Positions 21,123 to 33,600 of a stretch of 64,000 bases of DNA are shown here, one piece after another. Location: contig CM055314.2 of assembly GCA_029255685.2 (NCBI GenBank), positions 69,452,815 through 69,516,814 of the forward strand. The letters are read 5' to 3'. This stretch comes from Silene conica. Lineage: Eukaryota; Streptophyta; Magnoliopsida; Caryophyllales; Caryophyllaceae. The position numbers and the translations under genes were made by a program. The stretch's first letter is position 1, and every line of letters begins with the position of its first letter. The notes under the pieces are model-generated. The model did no database searches and was not told where the DNA came from. It was given only the letters and a program-made list of their open reading frames with translations.

Positions 21123-22658
21123 CCATTCTAAAATAAAATTCAAAAGTAATAATCCCCATAACAACCGACACATGCTATAAATAGAAACCTTCCATAAATG
21201 GAAAGTTTCCATAAATAGAACCCAATATAAATAGAGAGTTTCCCTAAATAGAAACTTCCCTAACTTAAAGATTTCCGACTCATAGACTTCAACCACACAA
21301 TAACGAATAATATAGAATAACGAAAGACGGCTATTATTAAAATATTAGTAATAGCAATAATAATACTCCTACAATAACAATAATAAAAAGATAGATATTA
21401 GTAACAAATAATAACATTAATAATAAAACTAATAAAACTAATAAAACAATTAAACAATTAAAAACAATGAAAACAATAAAAACAATGAAAACAACCCTCC
21501 CTTCTTCGCCTAGCGACACCCAGCTCTTACAGCCCTATCACCACCGCTGAACACCACGCCCGGCCACCAGCAACACCCGGTCTTGTTCCCCCGACTACCT
21601 GCTACACCCCCAACCACCGGCAACCCCCTCGTTGGCCGCTGGCAAGGCGAACCAGACCCAAACCCAGGTCTGGTTCCTCACCCACACTACTCTGCCACCC
21701 TATAACAAATCCCTGCCGACACTGACACCACCGTTACCACCACCCAAAACCACCTTCTACGGCTACCTTGACACCAGAGGCATACACCACGGGGGTACCA
21801 CTGTGTCGACCTCCCCCGAGTCAACAGTGGTACCTCTCCCTACTCTCCCCCTGTGCCCGCGTGAACCAGACTGAGACCATGACTGCGACCAACCAGAGAA
21901 ACGAACACCCCTATTTACGCCATCCCCGACACCTGAACCCACTATGACAACCCTCACACGACTCCCCTGACCACCAGCATTAAAGAGATGGTAACCCTAA
22001 ACGAAGATGACAACCAGACACTCTTCGAATCTAACACAAAACGTGCACAAAAACGACTTGACTGAACTATGACACAGATGCGAGCAATCGTACCTGATTC
22101 TCAGTCAGTTCGAAGGGTGTTAGACCGCTCTGGACCGTCGTGTGGACCTCCTCTCCTAAGACTGTAGTGGCGGCAGTAGGGTAGCGTGGTTGTTTACGTG
22201 TAACGTTGTTTGGAAAGGAGGTGTGAAGCCTTCAAACATGACGGCAGGCAAACTGAGGGTGTGAGTGAGTGTTTTTAGGGTTTCCTACTTCGTGGGCTGC
22301 TCAAGTCTTATACGAGATCCACCCCCTTCACCCAAGGTCTCAAGTTCGAACCCCCACACAGACAAGTAACCAACATCAAACAATTACTTACTTACCAAGT
22401 ATTAAAACGTAGGGGCAAGTGTCGTTAACTAGTATTCAAGGCATTACAGTGACTTGTACGCAAAAACGAGGCCCACTCGAGCCCTTACAGCTCGGTCTAA
22501 TAACTGATACCCAACCCGACATTACGCCAATAACAATATATAACATATATAATATAAAACACTCATATGATAAATTAATTATCACATATATACGTTTAAA
22601 TATTATCAACACGTTAATATAATATAAATTAATTATCGATAAAATACGGGGTATTACA
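20351..22658 (-). repeat. Element F LTR, larger piece
   Basis: This non-coding LTR sequence includes a 27-bp tandem repeat around CTCCGCACCGATCCAAC (about 20518-20615). A shorter repeat around CAGACCCTTTATCTCCGCAC follows (20640-20705). There is also a perfect 11-bp inverted repeat (GGAAAGTTTCC with GGAAACTTTCC, 20992-21019), an AT run (about 21090-21119) and A/T-rich simple repeats (21330-21490). It ends at 22658 against E pol. Small open frames here are not genes. Confidence 0.75.
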
Positions 22659-25600
22659 TTGACAGTTGTCACAAGACTTACAAAATCCATGGGCATCTCG
22701 AAACAGGTGTGGCCAGTAAAAACCACAATCGAGCACCTTCCTTGCTGTTCTCTTGGACCCAAAGTGACCACCACAGGCATGAGAGTGACAAAAAGTGAGA
22801 ATAGAAGTCATCTCACTCTCAGAAACACACCTCCTAATAATCTGATCAGAGCAATGCTTCCATAAATATGGATCATCCCACACATAGTGTTTCGCGTCAC
22901 TGCGAATCTTATCTTTCTGCGCTTTAGAAAACCAAGTAGGAAACTTGTTAGAGACCAAATAGTTGACAATATTAGCATACCAAGGTTCCAGAGTGCGTAA
23001 AGAAAATAAAGTTTCATCAGGAAAAACTCCCTTTACCACCTCTAAACCTTGGTCATGGTCATCATTTCTTACCAACCGACTCAAGTGATCTGCAACCACG
23101 TTCTCTGCACCTTTCTTGTCTCGCACCTCAATGTCGAACTCACTTAGGAGGAGAATCCAACGGATTAACCTAGGCCTGGCTTCCTTCTTTATCATCAGGT
23201 GACGAAGGGCAGCATGATCTGTATAAATAACAACTTTAGTACCAAGCAAGTAAGAACGAAATTTTTCTAAAGCAAAGACAACAGCCAACATCTCTTTCTC
23301 AGTAGTAGAGTAGTTGCGTTGTGCATCATTAAGAGTCATAGAGGCATAATGAATGACATGAGAAGCTCGTCCATTCTTTTGACCCAAAATCGCTCCAAGA
23401 GCATAGTCGCTCGCATCACACATGATCTCAAACGGAAGAGACCAGTCAGGAGCCTGAATAATTGGAGCAGTGGTAAGACGGGTTTTCAATTGATCAAATG
23501 CCGCCTTGCAATCCTCATCAAACACAAAGTCAACCTCCTTTTGCAGCAATTTGCACAATGGTTGTACAACCTTGGAAAAATCCTTAATGAACCTTCTGTA
23601 AAAACCTGCATGTCCAAGAAAGGAGCGAACTTCGCGCACATTAGTATGATAGGGTAAAGTCTTAATTGTATCAATTTTTGCTTTATATACCTCTATCCCC
23701 TTACCCGACACAACATGCCCCAAAACTATACCCTGTTCCACCATGAAATGACATTTCTCAGAATTAAGTACAAGGTTAGTTTCAACACAACGCTTCAAAA
23801 CAAGTGATAAGTGATTCAGACATGCATCAAAAGAGTCACCATGGACAGTAAAATCATCCATAAATACCTCAATGAAATTCTCCACATACTCAGAGAAAAT
23901 ACTAACCATACAGCGCTGAAATGTTGCGGGAGCATTACACAACCCAAATGGCATGCGCCGATACGCGAAGGTGCCAAAAGGACATGTAAAAGTGGTCTTC
24001 TCCTGATCTTCAGGAGCAATGGCTATTTGAAAATAACCTGAATATCCATCCAAAAAGCAGTAATATGCCTTCCCAGCAAGTCTCTCTAACATTTGGTCAA
24101 TGAAAGGTAGGGGAAAATGATCTTTCCGAGTTACCGTGTTCAGCCTACGGTAATCTATACACACCCTCCACCCATTCTGGACTCTAGTAGGCACTAAATC
24201 CCCATCCTTATTCTCTACAACAGTGACTCCACTCTTCTTAGGGACAACCTGAGTGGGACTAACCCACTTGCTATCAGAAATAGGATAGATCATACCGACT
24301 TGGAGAAGTTTCAATACCTCCTTCTTCACGACATCCATCATAGGAGGGTTTAACCGCCGCTGCGGTTGCCTTACCGGTCGTGCCTCGTCTTCCAGTAGAA
24401 TCCGATGCATACAAGTCGATGGACTTATGCCCTTGATGTCGGCAATAGTCCAACCTATAGCTTGTTTATGCTCCCTCAACACCTCCACCAACCTATTTTC
24501 TTGTTCCTGGGTGAGCTTACTGGAAATAATTGCAGGCAATGTATCTCCCTCACCAAGGAACACATACTTCAGGTGATCTGGAAGTGGTTTCAACTCTACA
24601 ACTGGTGCCTGCAAAATAGATGGTAACAAGGTTTCACTAGGCACAGTTAGTGGTAAAGGGGGTGGTTCTGTGTGCATGAAGGACACTCCGGTCAACTCTA
24701 CAGCTCTCTCCTGCAAGTTAGTAGGCAATGAAGCATCAAAATCATCTTCTACTATACCGTTCTCAATCACAACCTGGTACTCATCTGGATTAGCAACATC
24801 AAAGGTATCCTGCACTAATGGCTCAAACACATCAATAAGACATAAAGAATGGTCATCTCCGGGGAATTTCATAGAATCGAAAATATTAAATTCCACCACT
24901 TGACCATCAAACTCCATAGTGAGAGAACCGCTAAAAACATCAATGTTAATTTTTGCAGTTTTCATAAATGGTCGTCCTAACAAAATAGGGGAAGCATGTC
25001 TATCGTGCTCCATTTCAAGCACATAAAAGTCTGCAGGAAAAATCAATTTATCAACCATAACTAAGACATCTTCAACCATTCCCTTAGGATTAACATTAGA
25101 CCGATCCGCTAGTTGAATGACAACATTTGTTTTACTCATTGGTCCAAGTTTCAGAGACTGATAGACAGAATAGGGGATCACATTAATCGAAGCACCTAAA
25201 TCTAGCATAGCATTATGAATTTTGGTGTCTCCTATAGTACAAGGTATTGTGAACACTCCCGGATCTCCACATTTAGTGGGCAATTTTTGTTGAAACATAG
25301 CTGAGACATGTTCATTTACCTTCACCTTCTTGACTCCCTTAACTCTATTATTCCTCTTAATAGGACAAAGTTCTTTTAAAAACTTTGCATACCGAGGGAC
25401 ACTTTTAAGCAACTCTAGAAGGGGAATATTTACCTCACATTTACGAAAGGTTTCGTAAACATCATTGTCATGCTCCTTCCTGCGAGTATCCTTCAATGCT
25501 TCAGGGAAAGGTGGAGTGGGCTCATAGATCTGGAGCGGTGGGTCTGTGACAGTTGAACTAGGCACCGCTTCATTCTCTTTAATCACTTGTGAACTCCCAT

Positions 25601-26288
25601 CATCAATCACTATCTCTTCTTCCTCTTGAATGACAGCTTCTTTGGATTTAGCTTTTGGTTTCTCTACTTCCTCTAATTGCCTTCTATTTCTCAAGGATAC
25701 TGCACTCACATTCTTTCTCGGATTCTCTACCGTTTGAGATGGTAGGGCACCTGATTGTTTAGCTTCCAACCGGTTGACCGCAGTAGCCAATTGACTCACT
25801 TGATTCTCAAGATTCTTAAAGTTTTGCTTTTTGTCTGCTCTCTCTTGAGTGACACTAAGAGTAAGAGCACGAATCATATCCTCCGTGGACATTGATGAAC
25901 TCGGTGGTGCTTGTGGAGCTGCTTGTTGTCGCACTTGTTGAGTAAATTGTTGCCCTTGTGGGCGCTGAAGAAACTGACCTCTAGGAGGGGCAGATGATGG
26001 ACCAGCTTGGGAATTTCCCCAACGAAAGTTAGGATGAGCTTTCCATCCTTCATTGTAGGTCTTGGAATAAGGATCCCATTTCCTATTATTGGTAGTACTC
26101 TCCCAAACACCGTTCACCTCTTCAACACCACCTTCTTGCATTTGAGGGCATAATTCGCGAGGATGACCCTCAATAGCGCATATGCCACAAACAGTAGCCA
26201 TTTGTCTCCCAGATAACATATCACGGAGAGTGGAAACAATATTATCAACTTTTTCCTCCAATCCAGGACTAACACCCATAGCACTCAC
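22659..26288 (-). pseudogene. pol: Element E pol: zinc knuckle, protease, reverse transcriptase, RNase H, start of integrase
   Basis: The open frame is about 1200 residues and in frame with gag. In order it has a CCHC knuckle (residues about 34-47), a protease with DLGASINVIP, and RT with FPLPFIDQMLERL, MPFGLCN and the catalytic FMDDF. RNase H follows with [13 protein letters not shown] and TDHAALRHL, then the integrase zinc region CHSHACGGHFG...CKSCDNCQ. Protease matures the polyprotein; RT and RNase H copy the RNA into DNA. The frame is cut at 22658 by F, so the last nine residues of the open frame are F sequence. The integrase core continues at 8048. A TGA separates this frame from gag. 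Confidence 0.92.
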
Positions 26289-26294
26289 TCCTCT

Positions 26295-27128
26295 TCATGA
26301 TGGTTTCCTCTTAAATTGTCTAGAGGTCTCAGCTAGGTCTGTGATAACCTCCCAAGCCTCATCTGGATTCTTGTTGGCAATATTTCCTCCACAAGCAGAG
26401 TGAATCATACGACGATCATCTAGATTTAGGCCTCCACAAAAATACATGATAAGATCCTGGTCGGAGTATCCATGGTAAGGACAACTAGCACAAAGTTTCT
26501 TAAATTTCTCAAGAAACTCATACATAGTTTCTCCATCTTGTTGTTCAACATTACTGATGCCTATTTTCAAGTGAGAGGATCGAGAAGGAGGAAAGTATTT
26601 CTCCAAGAATGCCTTCTTCATACCTACCCAAGTAGTGATACTCCCCGGTGGTAGATAGTTTAACCAATCTCTTGCATTGTCCTTCAAGGAGAAAGGAAAT
26701 GCCCTCAATTTCAATTGTTCTTCCGTGACATTAGTTGGCTTCATACCGGTGCAAACAATATGGAAATCCGAAAGATGCTTGTTTGGATCCTCAATACTCA
26801 TACCACTGAAACTGGGTAATTGATGTATCAAACCCGATTTCAGTTCAAAAGTGACTCCATCATTCAATGCTGGAAAAGTGATGCACAATGGTTGAACGTC
26901 AAGGTTTGGAGGTGTAAGCTCCCTTAAGGTTCGAGTCTCTCTAGCCATATTCTCAGTAGTAGTAGAGATTTCCGAACTGTCTGAATTAGAGTGTATATCC
27001 TTCTCAGAATCTGGGTGCTCAAAAGCAACTAGCAAACCTTCTCCGACTTGTCTTAACCTGAAAAAGGTACGTTTAATCTCTGAGTCGTAAGGCTCGAGTG
27101 GTTGGTCAGAAGAACGAGTATTAGGCAT
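26295..27128 (-). CDS. gag: Element E Gag protein (Athila type)
   Basis: 277 residues from an ATG close to the PBS. It contains the Athila-type gag core: FELKSGLIHQLPSFSG, PFSLKDNARDWLNYLPPGSI, W..MKKAFLEKYFPPSR and ETMYEFLEKFKKLCASCPYHG. This is the capsid-like part; the zinc knuckle lies just after the stop in the same frame as pol. The frame ends at a TGA (26295-26297) and continues open after it, so a single CGA-to-TGA change or programmed readthrough could explain the split. The start is only about 60 bases from the PBS, so the leader is short. Confidence 0.88.
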   Translation of the reverse strand: MPNTRSSDQPLEPYDSEIKRTFFRLRQVGEGLLVAFEHPDSEKDIHSNSDSSEISTTTENMARETRTLRELTPPNLDVQPLCITFPALNDGVTFELKSGLIHQLPSFSGMSIEDPNKHLSDFHIVCTGMKPTNVTEEQLKLRAFPFSLKDNARDWLNYLPPGSITTWVGMKKAFLEKYFPPSRSSHLKIGISNVEQQDGETMYEFLEKFKKLCASCPYHGYSDQDLIMYFCGGLNLDDRRMIHSACGGNIANKNPDEAWEVITDLAETSRQFKRKPS

Positions 27129-27187
27129 AAACTAAAACAATAAAATAAAAGTCTACACTAAAGAAACACAAAAATTAACTATTGCCT

Positions 27188-27205
27188 TCCCCGGCAACGG
27201 CGCCA
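27188..27205 (-). promoter_or_regulatory. Element E primer-binding site (Asp tRNA)
   Basis: The minus strand reads TGGCGCCGTTGCCGGGGA, complementary to the 3' end of plant Asp tRNA, five bases from the 5' LTR. An Asp-type PBS is common in Athila-like elements. Confidence 0.85.
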
Positions 27206-27210
27206 AAATT

Positions 27211-28568
27211 TGGTGAGCCGAAGTCGTATGCTCCCAAAAATAAGTAATAGAGTCCTAATACCTTAACTATATAGTAGAGGTAAGTCGGGTGTCGAATCCG
27301 CAGGGAAGACGATGTAACTAATGTGTAAACAAATGCAGACAAAAGGTAACCAAAGGGGGGTTGTGAATGATTAGGCAACAAGAATAACAATTAAATAAAA
27401 AAGGTGAAAGACTAAAAGTAACAAAGATTCCAGATGATTTAGAAACCCGAGTCAAGGTTTGTCCACTACTAGTTAACAATTGATCGTCGACCATTAATCC
27501 CTATTTGTCCCTTGAGTATCCCGTTGTAAGACAAGAGTCTTATATGTTCCGCGGATAATATTACTCAGTTCGAAACGCGAGACTAAGCAACCTAATTAAT
27601 GAATAATCTAATCCACGCGTCTAGATTTAATTCATAAACAGCATGAATGAACAGAACATACAACAAGAATAACGACCTTTAACACACGCGGTTATCGGTT
27701 CGAATTATATATTTATTCCCCCTTTTACGCAACTACTATGAAACACATACAATTAATTGGATTAAAGGTTGCAACTTTATCTAACGAATTGAACAATTAC
27801 GGATTCAAACATATAGAATTGCACTAGATCGAAGGATGAAATAATCAATTGGCCAAATCAATTAAACATACAACAATCATAAATTATGAACGGAGAATAA
27901 ATAATACTCAAGCATAAAATAGAGGATTAAGACGGTCTCACAATTGATAAACTTGTAGCTTCAAAATACCTTGAATCGAGAAGGGAGAATTAGTTTTTCA
28001 TAGTTTGCATAAGGAATAACAAAATAAGAGTTCTTTCTTCCAAAGTAAAAGTAACTGCCAAAATAAAGTCTCCCTCCTACTTAACCTAATACCAAAAATC
28101 CTAAAAAAAAAATAAAGATAAAATAAAAATCTAAAAATCTCGCTGAAAGTTGGAAACAAAGAAATTAGAAACCGATGCTAGCCGAGACACGGGCGACCCG
28201 CAGCCACATCCGCAACCCGCGGGAAAAATCCGCGACCTGCGGGAAAATCCGCGACCCGCGGGAGATTCTGACGCGTTTCTTCCTTCTTCGTCTTTCCTTG
28301 CTTGAACAACGGGCTTGACCAATGGTTCGCTTCCTTCACCTGATGGGCCAAAAAGGGCAAAACCGTATGCACCCTATCCATGATTAACGAAAACTCCAAG
28401 CCAAAAGATAGCTACACTTCATTGATCCATAATCTCTTCTAAAACTCCCAAAATAATGCCAACAACTCAATATGGATCTTAATGCAATTATCCTTCTAAC
28501 AACCCATTTATATCATGTTTATCCAACTAACTCACGCCTCTTAAACCCGTACTAAATACGGCATATCA
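27211..28568 (-). repeat. Element E 5' LTR
   Basis: 1358 bp, matching 2641-3998. In the GC-rich word block (about 28192-28263) this copy has CGCAGCC, CGCAACC and ACCTGCG where the other has CGCGGCC, CGCGACC and ACCAGCG. The first two changes fit cytosine deamination on one strand. Confidence 0.93.
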
Positions 28569-28573
28569 TAACC
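28569..28573. repeat. Target site duplication of element E (right copy, TAACC)
   Basis: TAACC follows the LTR end GGCATATCA, matching 2636-2640. Confidence 0.9.
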
Positions 28574-30592
28574 ATTAACACTCTCAAAGATAACACCAAA
28601 ATTATTGACCTCGCGGTTGATACCAATCCACAAGAAGCACTCATACCTTCAAACCTTTAACTTGAACCCATCAAGATGGCACACTACATAATATTACCCA
28701 AACGTCACCAAACGTTAACTCTCTTAACTATGTCCGATAAAACAAGACCAAAGATCCTCTAAGCATATATCATTATTCCACAAACAAATTCACCCTCACA
28801 ACTAGTCCAAGAAGAAAGGGGACAAGACTCACAACGGTTAAAGATAGATATGATACAAACTTCAGGAACAAACTCGATATAGAAACTTGAGAGGGAGAGA
28901 TACATAAGATGACGGGATAAGAGACTCCAGGCTACGGGCTCCAACAATAGCGAAGCCATGAGGAGAAGAATAAGCATTAGAGTTAAGAAGATATATGACA
29001 TAAAGAGAGGTTAAGTAAGCTTTGTCATGAAAGCAAAACTCGACGGAATTAGCATGGAAGAAGAAAGAAGAAGAGAAGTGTTGAGGAAAGGTTATGATTT
29101 GAACTGACACAATTCCCAAGGCTCAGGGTTCCCAAAATCCTTACAAAGTTCTCATCTCCTATTTACCAATTGAAGCACGCCAAACTAGCACTTACCAAGA
29201 AGAATTTTCCCAGATGGTTTACCATACGATAAGTCCTTTCAAAGATAAGGGTGTACAATTAACCCCATTTCGACTATTTCATAAAGTCTCGGGTATCTCC
29301 ACTTCTTAAATTCCTCAAACAACGTTTATCAACTCTTTATACTCCATATACGAATCTTTATACTCCATATAGATTATCAACTCTCTCTAATTCCTTCAAT
29401 TCCAAAAACTTTTATTACTCAACGAATTACTCAATTCTATTCTCACGCAAGGAGTAAATCCTTTGGATTCATCAATACCTCAAAATGTGAACACTAGGAT
29501 CCACTATTAACGTTCTCACACTCCATATACGAATCGAAACGTCCTTTAAACATCGCAACCTTAAAATCTCACAAATCCATAAGTTGCACCTTACTACATC
29601 AATCAAACATCCAAAGACATGATCTTCAAGTAACTCCTCAAAGGTTACACCTCTAATTCTATCAAATAACTAAAAGAGTAAACTTCGGTCAGCTCCTCTA
29701 AAGTTACATTTGCTAACTCTTTCAATACTTGTCCATCAATATACACGATTCTTATCCTCCAAAAGTAACATCCCAAATAAAGTCAAACCCAATTCCCAAA
29801 GTCAAGCATTACTGATTCATTCATTTTCACTAGCATCCCAAGTATATTTTCCAAATTTATTTTACGACTTCAAACACCTCATTCATACTCTTAAAGCGTC
29901 ACATTTCAATCCACCGGTTCTAAATCTCAATTATGATTCCCAAAGTTAAAATCCACCAAATATCGCACAAATAACTCAATATTTTAACCAAGAATTCCAC
30001 CAACCATTTTCACTCACTATGTAGGACAAACAACTAAGCATTACGATCACCAAGACATGCCTTGCTACACTCCCTAAACGTTTTTCGTAACATTACTTTT
30101 CAAAATAAGGGTTAGGGGTTATCCTCGAACAAAATCCTCAATATCCAACTAAGCTAGGCTACCTACAAAGCGCCATAGGAAAAGGCAAGTAATAAGGATA
30201 ATGTTAAGTTGGGAATTACGGAAATAACTTCCGAGTTAAGATAGAAAAGAGTTCGGAAAAAAAAAAGATATGCATCAAGAAATAAGAGAAGGTGATGCAT
30301 GATGAACAAGGAGTATCTTCAAGGACATAGAAGCATCCTTCAAGATAGCACAAATCTTCCATCTTCGGTAGTAGACAATAATCTTGATCGTCGTCCAGGT
30401 AAGCTCATGGCTCACCAATCTTCGAGAACAAATATAAAATCTTTGACAATTAACAAACATGTTAGACCTAACAAGGAGCAATCACATTACAGACTACCAG
30501 TTGGTCCTTAATTCTACCCATCTCTCATTCATTATTTCAGGTCAAGTTCATATTTAAGTTGGGGTACACGTGCGTGCGTCGGGAGCATTACT
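28574..30592 (-). other. Element D internal region, 5' part, no recognisable gene
   Basis: About 2 kb between the PBS and element E. Only short open frames occur (for example 28759-29119 minus and 29710-29949 plus), with no gag or pol motifs. The last 80 bases before the PBS resemble the same region of element G (CTCTCATTCATTATTT, then a GTGCGTCGGGAGCA motif), which supports family kinship. Confidence 0.6.
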
Positions 30593-30604
30593 GCTCTGAT
30601 ACCA
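30593..30604 (-). promoter_or_regulatory. Element D primer-binding site (initiator Met tRNA)
   Basis: TGGTATCAGAGC on the minus strand, two bases from the LTR end GTGTCACA. This fixes the element orientation and its 5' LTR. Confidence 0.85.
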
Positions 30605-30606
30605 AC

Positions 30607-33600
30607 TGTGACACTCCGCGATATAACATAAAAATAAACAAGTAATTTGCAGCGGAAATACGATACTTTTAAAAAATACATTTTGACATATTTATTAAAA
30701 CTTTTTCGCGGAATATCAAAACAACATGCGGAAGACTAAAAACTAATGAGTAAGTATAAATTATACAAAATAACTTAAATAGACGAGGGATAAGGTCTCC
30801 CACGATAACAACATCAATTAAATCTAAACTAAGCGTAAGGGTAATTGTCGAATTATCAACAATGCTCGCTAGCCACACGTCTTCCCCAAACAGCACCAAC
30901 CTACATTCATGAAACATGAACGCCACAGTCAGTGGGGAGTAACTCAGGGTTCTCCCAGCCACTTTACGTCAAAAAACATGTAAACGTAATACTAAACATC
31001 TTATACATATGAACATGTATTTAATTTCATAACCAATCATATATATTACCAAATATGAACAACATGATCAATGCGTGGGCGATAAGTCAAAAACATGTGA
31101 AAACAGCATGAATCATATAACAGAATTAAAGCCAGCATATGAGATAGTATCAAAATCAAGGAAACATCCAAATGATCGACTCAGAGGCCAACAGCTAGGT
31201 GGCATGTCCAATCATCATAATCAGGTAAACATCCAAGTGATCGACTCAGAGGCCAACAACTAGGTGGCATGTCCAATCACGCATACAACAAACCAAGAAT
31301 AGAATGAACGCCATCAGAGCGCATATGCACGACCTCTGACTAATGGAGCGCTTAGGCACGACCTCCAGCGACGGGAGCTCTTAGGCACGACCTCCAACGA
31401 CCGGAGCGCTTAGGCACGACCTCCTATAACGGGAGCGCTTAGGCACGACCTTCGTAACTATGTATAGCGTATAACCACTGCCTATATGCCTAAGACCTGG
31501 CCAGACCTCTCGATGTAATAACCTACACCGAACAACACACGGGGACCGGAGCGCATATAGCACGACCTCCGACCAATCCCGAACATAGCTAAAATCCCAT
31601 TCCATGGGTGGCATTTTTTCATTACAATGGTACACAAATCGTACCACCGCTATCTATTCACAAACAAGGTAACATAACCGTCACCAACACAACTTAGGAT
31701 GACATAACCGTCACCTACACAAGCTTAGGATAACATAACCGTTAACCCACTCATTTAAACATACATGAGCCAATAAAAGATGAATAATACAACACTTATA
31801 TCCGTTCCATGCCAAAAGAGAACACACGGGATTGAATAATGAATTAAAAGTTCTAAACGCATTTTGACATTACAGCTGTCCTCTGCCGTAAAATTCATAA
31901 TTAATTCAAATAAAATCGAAATGATACAAGGACAATTGGATCGGTTTAATAAGACTTTTATCTACAATATTTGTCCAATAAACATTTCCAAAAACGAACT
32001 TAACAGGGGGTTATTGACTGATCTTTACAGTGTGTCAGAAACCGTGACACAAAATGTATTGCTTCATAAAACGGGTTTAACAAATCATTTTGGGGCAAAG
32101 CAAACTCCTAACATCATATAAAATCTTCAAAGTTTAATTATTGAAAAGGACCAGAATCATTTCATGGTATAAAAATGGTTTTCAAAACAATCTTTGAGTT
32201 ACTGTCCGTTCTTCGAGTATTTCAGCGCACTGTTCGTAAATAATTTATTGTGAACAAACGACATACAAGAAAATTACGATATTTTAGAGGTAGATTCTAC
32301 ACTTAAAATAAACAGGGGTCTCTTTCCAACATTTTCAAAGGCGGATACTCTAAGATGTCGAATAAATCGTACAAGACAATTGATAGATTTGTCAAGGTGC
32401 TGAAACATCATGAATTAACCATTGTAAGCAAAACACTATGAACCTGAAAGACTATCAACCTAATCATCCTCAATGATCATAAACTCATTTAACCATACAA
32501 TCCTTAATGAATTTCCACAATTAAAATCTCATCCAACACAAGCATACATGATGAAATTCATCCAAATATATGAATTATGAACCTAATCATGCCACTATTT
32601 AATCAAACACAATTCTAGTATACTAAACATTTCAAGCATATAGTCATGCAAACAAAGACGATAAGTCGAGTAACCCATCACCGTTACCTTATAGCTCTTC
32701 AATAAGCATGATTTTGACTCAAAGCCACTCCGGTTTGGACAACCGAGCTAGCTACACATAAATAAACGAGGTTAGCTAAGAGAACCGTGTCTTAAAGGCC
32801 ACGACCAGAGTATATTAAGGAATAATTTTGATACTTTTATTACCTAGGAAGATGGATGGCGAGGAGAGGAAGAGATAGGCGCGAAAATCGTCAAAAACGG
32901 ATAAGAAACGAAGATTTTACGACCGTTTTACGGTTGAGGTGCACAACAACAATGGTGTTCTTGTTTTGTGTTTTTTTTGTGTGCATGGCTGAAAAAAAGA
33001 AAGGAAGAAGAATGAAGAAGCCCTTGGGCAGCAAGGACCATGCTTTGCATGTTCAAGCCAAGTGTCAGAAGTTATTGCCAAGTGTCGAAGCTCTTACGCC
33101 AAGTGTCGAGACGGTTAAACCATGTGTCGAGAGTCTTAGGACATGTGGAAGAAGTGATTAAGGCAGGTGTCTAAGTTCTTAGGCCAAGTGTAAGAGGTGC
33201 TAAGCCCATGTGTCGAAGATTTTAGGCCAAGTGAAAGAGGTAGCCACGAGCGAGCATCTCGTCGGCGTATATTCTGCGACAGCCTTTCGTATTTTCGGCA
33301 TAATTTCCTCCACAGAACTCCGATTGAGGTGGTTTTGGTGGCGTTGGAAAGCTAAGAAAAAGAGCTAAAACTTTTATTTTACAAGAAAGAGCTAACTATG
33401 CCTTTAAAATATCTTAATATAAGCATCAAAGATACGGTAACTGTTCGCAAGATTAACGAGTATAAGTTTAATTCGAACATTTAAATATCATTGGCGAAAA
33501 CGATAGATTTGAGATGGAATATTATTTATTGTGGATCATTATTATTACTAAAATAATATTTTAATAATATATAAATACTTGGAAATTACGGGGTGTTACA
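30607..33600 (-). repeat. Element D 5' LTR (2994 bp, complete)
   Basis: It runs from TGTGACACTCCG at 30607 to GGGGTGTTACA at 33600. Internal repeats include two 65-bp copies (about 31160-31290) and four units at 29-bp spacing around GGAGCGCTTAGGCACGACC (31345, 31374, 31403, 31432). Diverged AAGTGTCGA repeats lie around 33055-33235. It shares short blocks with the element G LTR, such as GCCACAGTCAGTGGGGAGT near 30920. No gene is supported inside it. Confidence 0.88.

Larger units (their letters stand above)
8064..22658 (-). mobile_element. Element F: LTR remnant inside element E integrase, itself split by element G
   Basis: The LTR is in two pieces, 8064-8282 and 20346-22658, about 2.5 kb in total once G and one CTAAC copy are removed. 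On the minus strand it starts TGTAATACCCCG and ends GGGGGTGTTACA, so the ends are near-perfect inverted matches. Bases 22659-22663 (TTGAC) and the left flank TTGAG near 8042-8046 could be a target duplication with one change. Both pieces match the plus-strand LTR C: 20346-20500 corresponds to about 35190-35350, and 8064-8160 to 35480-35573. No internal coding region remains. Confidence 0.75.
2641..28568 (-). mobile_element. Element E: Athila-like Ty3/gypsy retrotransposon with env-position ORF, split by elements F and G
   Basis: Two 1358-bp LTRs (2641-3998 and 27211-28568) begin TGGTGAGCC and end GGCATATCA on the plus strand, flanked by TAACC. Minus-strand order is 5' LTR, Asp-tRNA PBS, gag, zinc knuckle-protease-RT-RNase H-integrase, env-position ORF, structured 3' region, PPT, 3' LTR. 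Integrase is interrupted by F, which carries G. I saw roughly a dozen differences between the LTRs. The RT motif FMDDF, the Asp PBS and the extra ORF after integrase point to the Athila lineage. Apart from the insertion and one TGA at the gag-pol border, the coding frames are long and open. Confidence 0.93.
1..33600 (-). mobile_element. Element D: large LTR retrotransposon without recognisable proteins (LARD-like), split by nested insertions
   Basis: On the minus strand the 5' LTR is 30607-33600 and the 3' LTR runs leftwards from 1202 off the window. Between them lie a Met-tRNA PBS (30593-30604), about 3.5 kb of internal sequence (28574-30592 and 1203-2635), and a purine-rich tract against the 3' LTR. 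The remaining internal span is element E, inserted with a TAACC duplication. No gag or pol homology was seen in the retained internal sequence, so D looks non-autonomous. Its PBS context and 3' internal module resemble element G, which suggests the same Ty3/gypsy family. D's own target duplication cannot be checked because the left end is outside the window. Confidence 0.8.
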
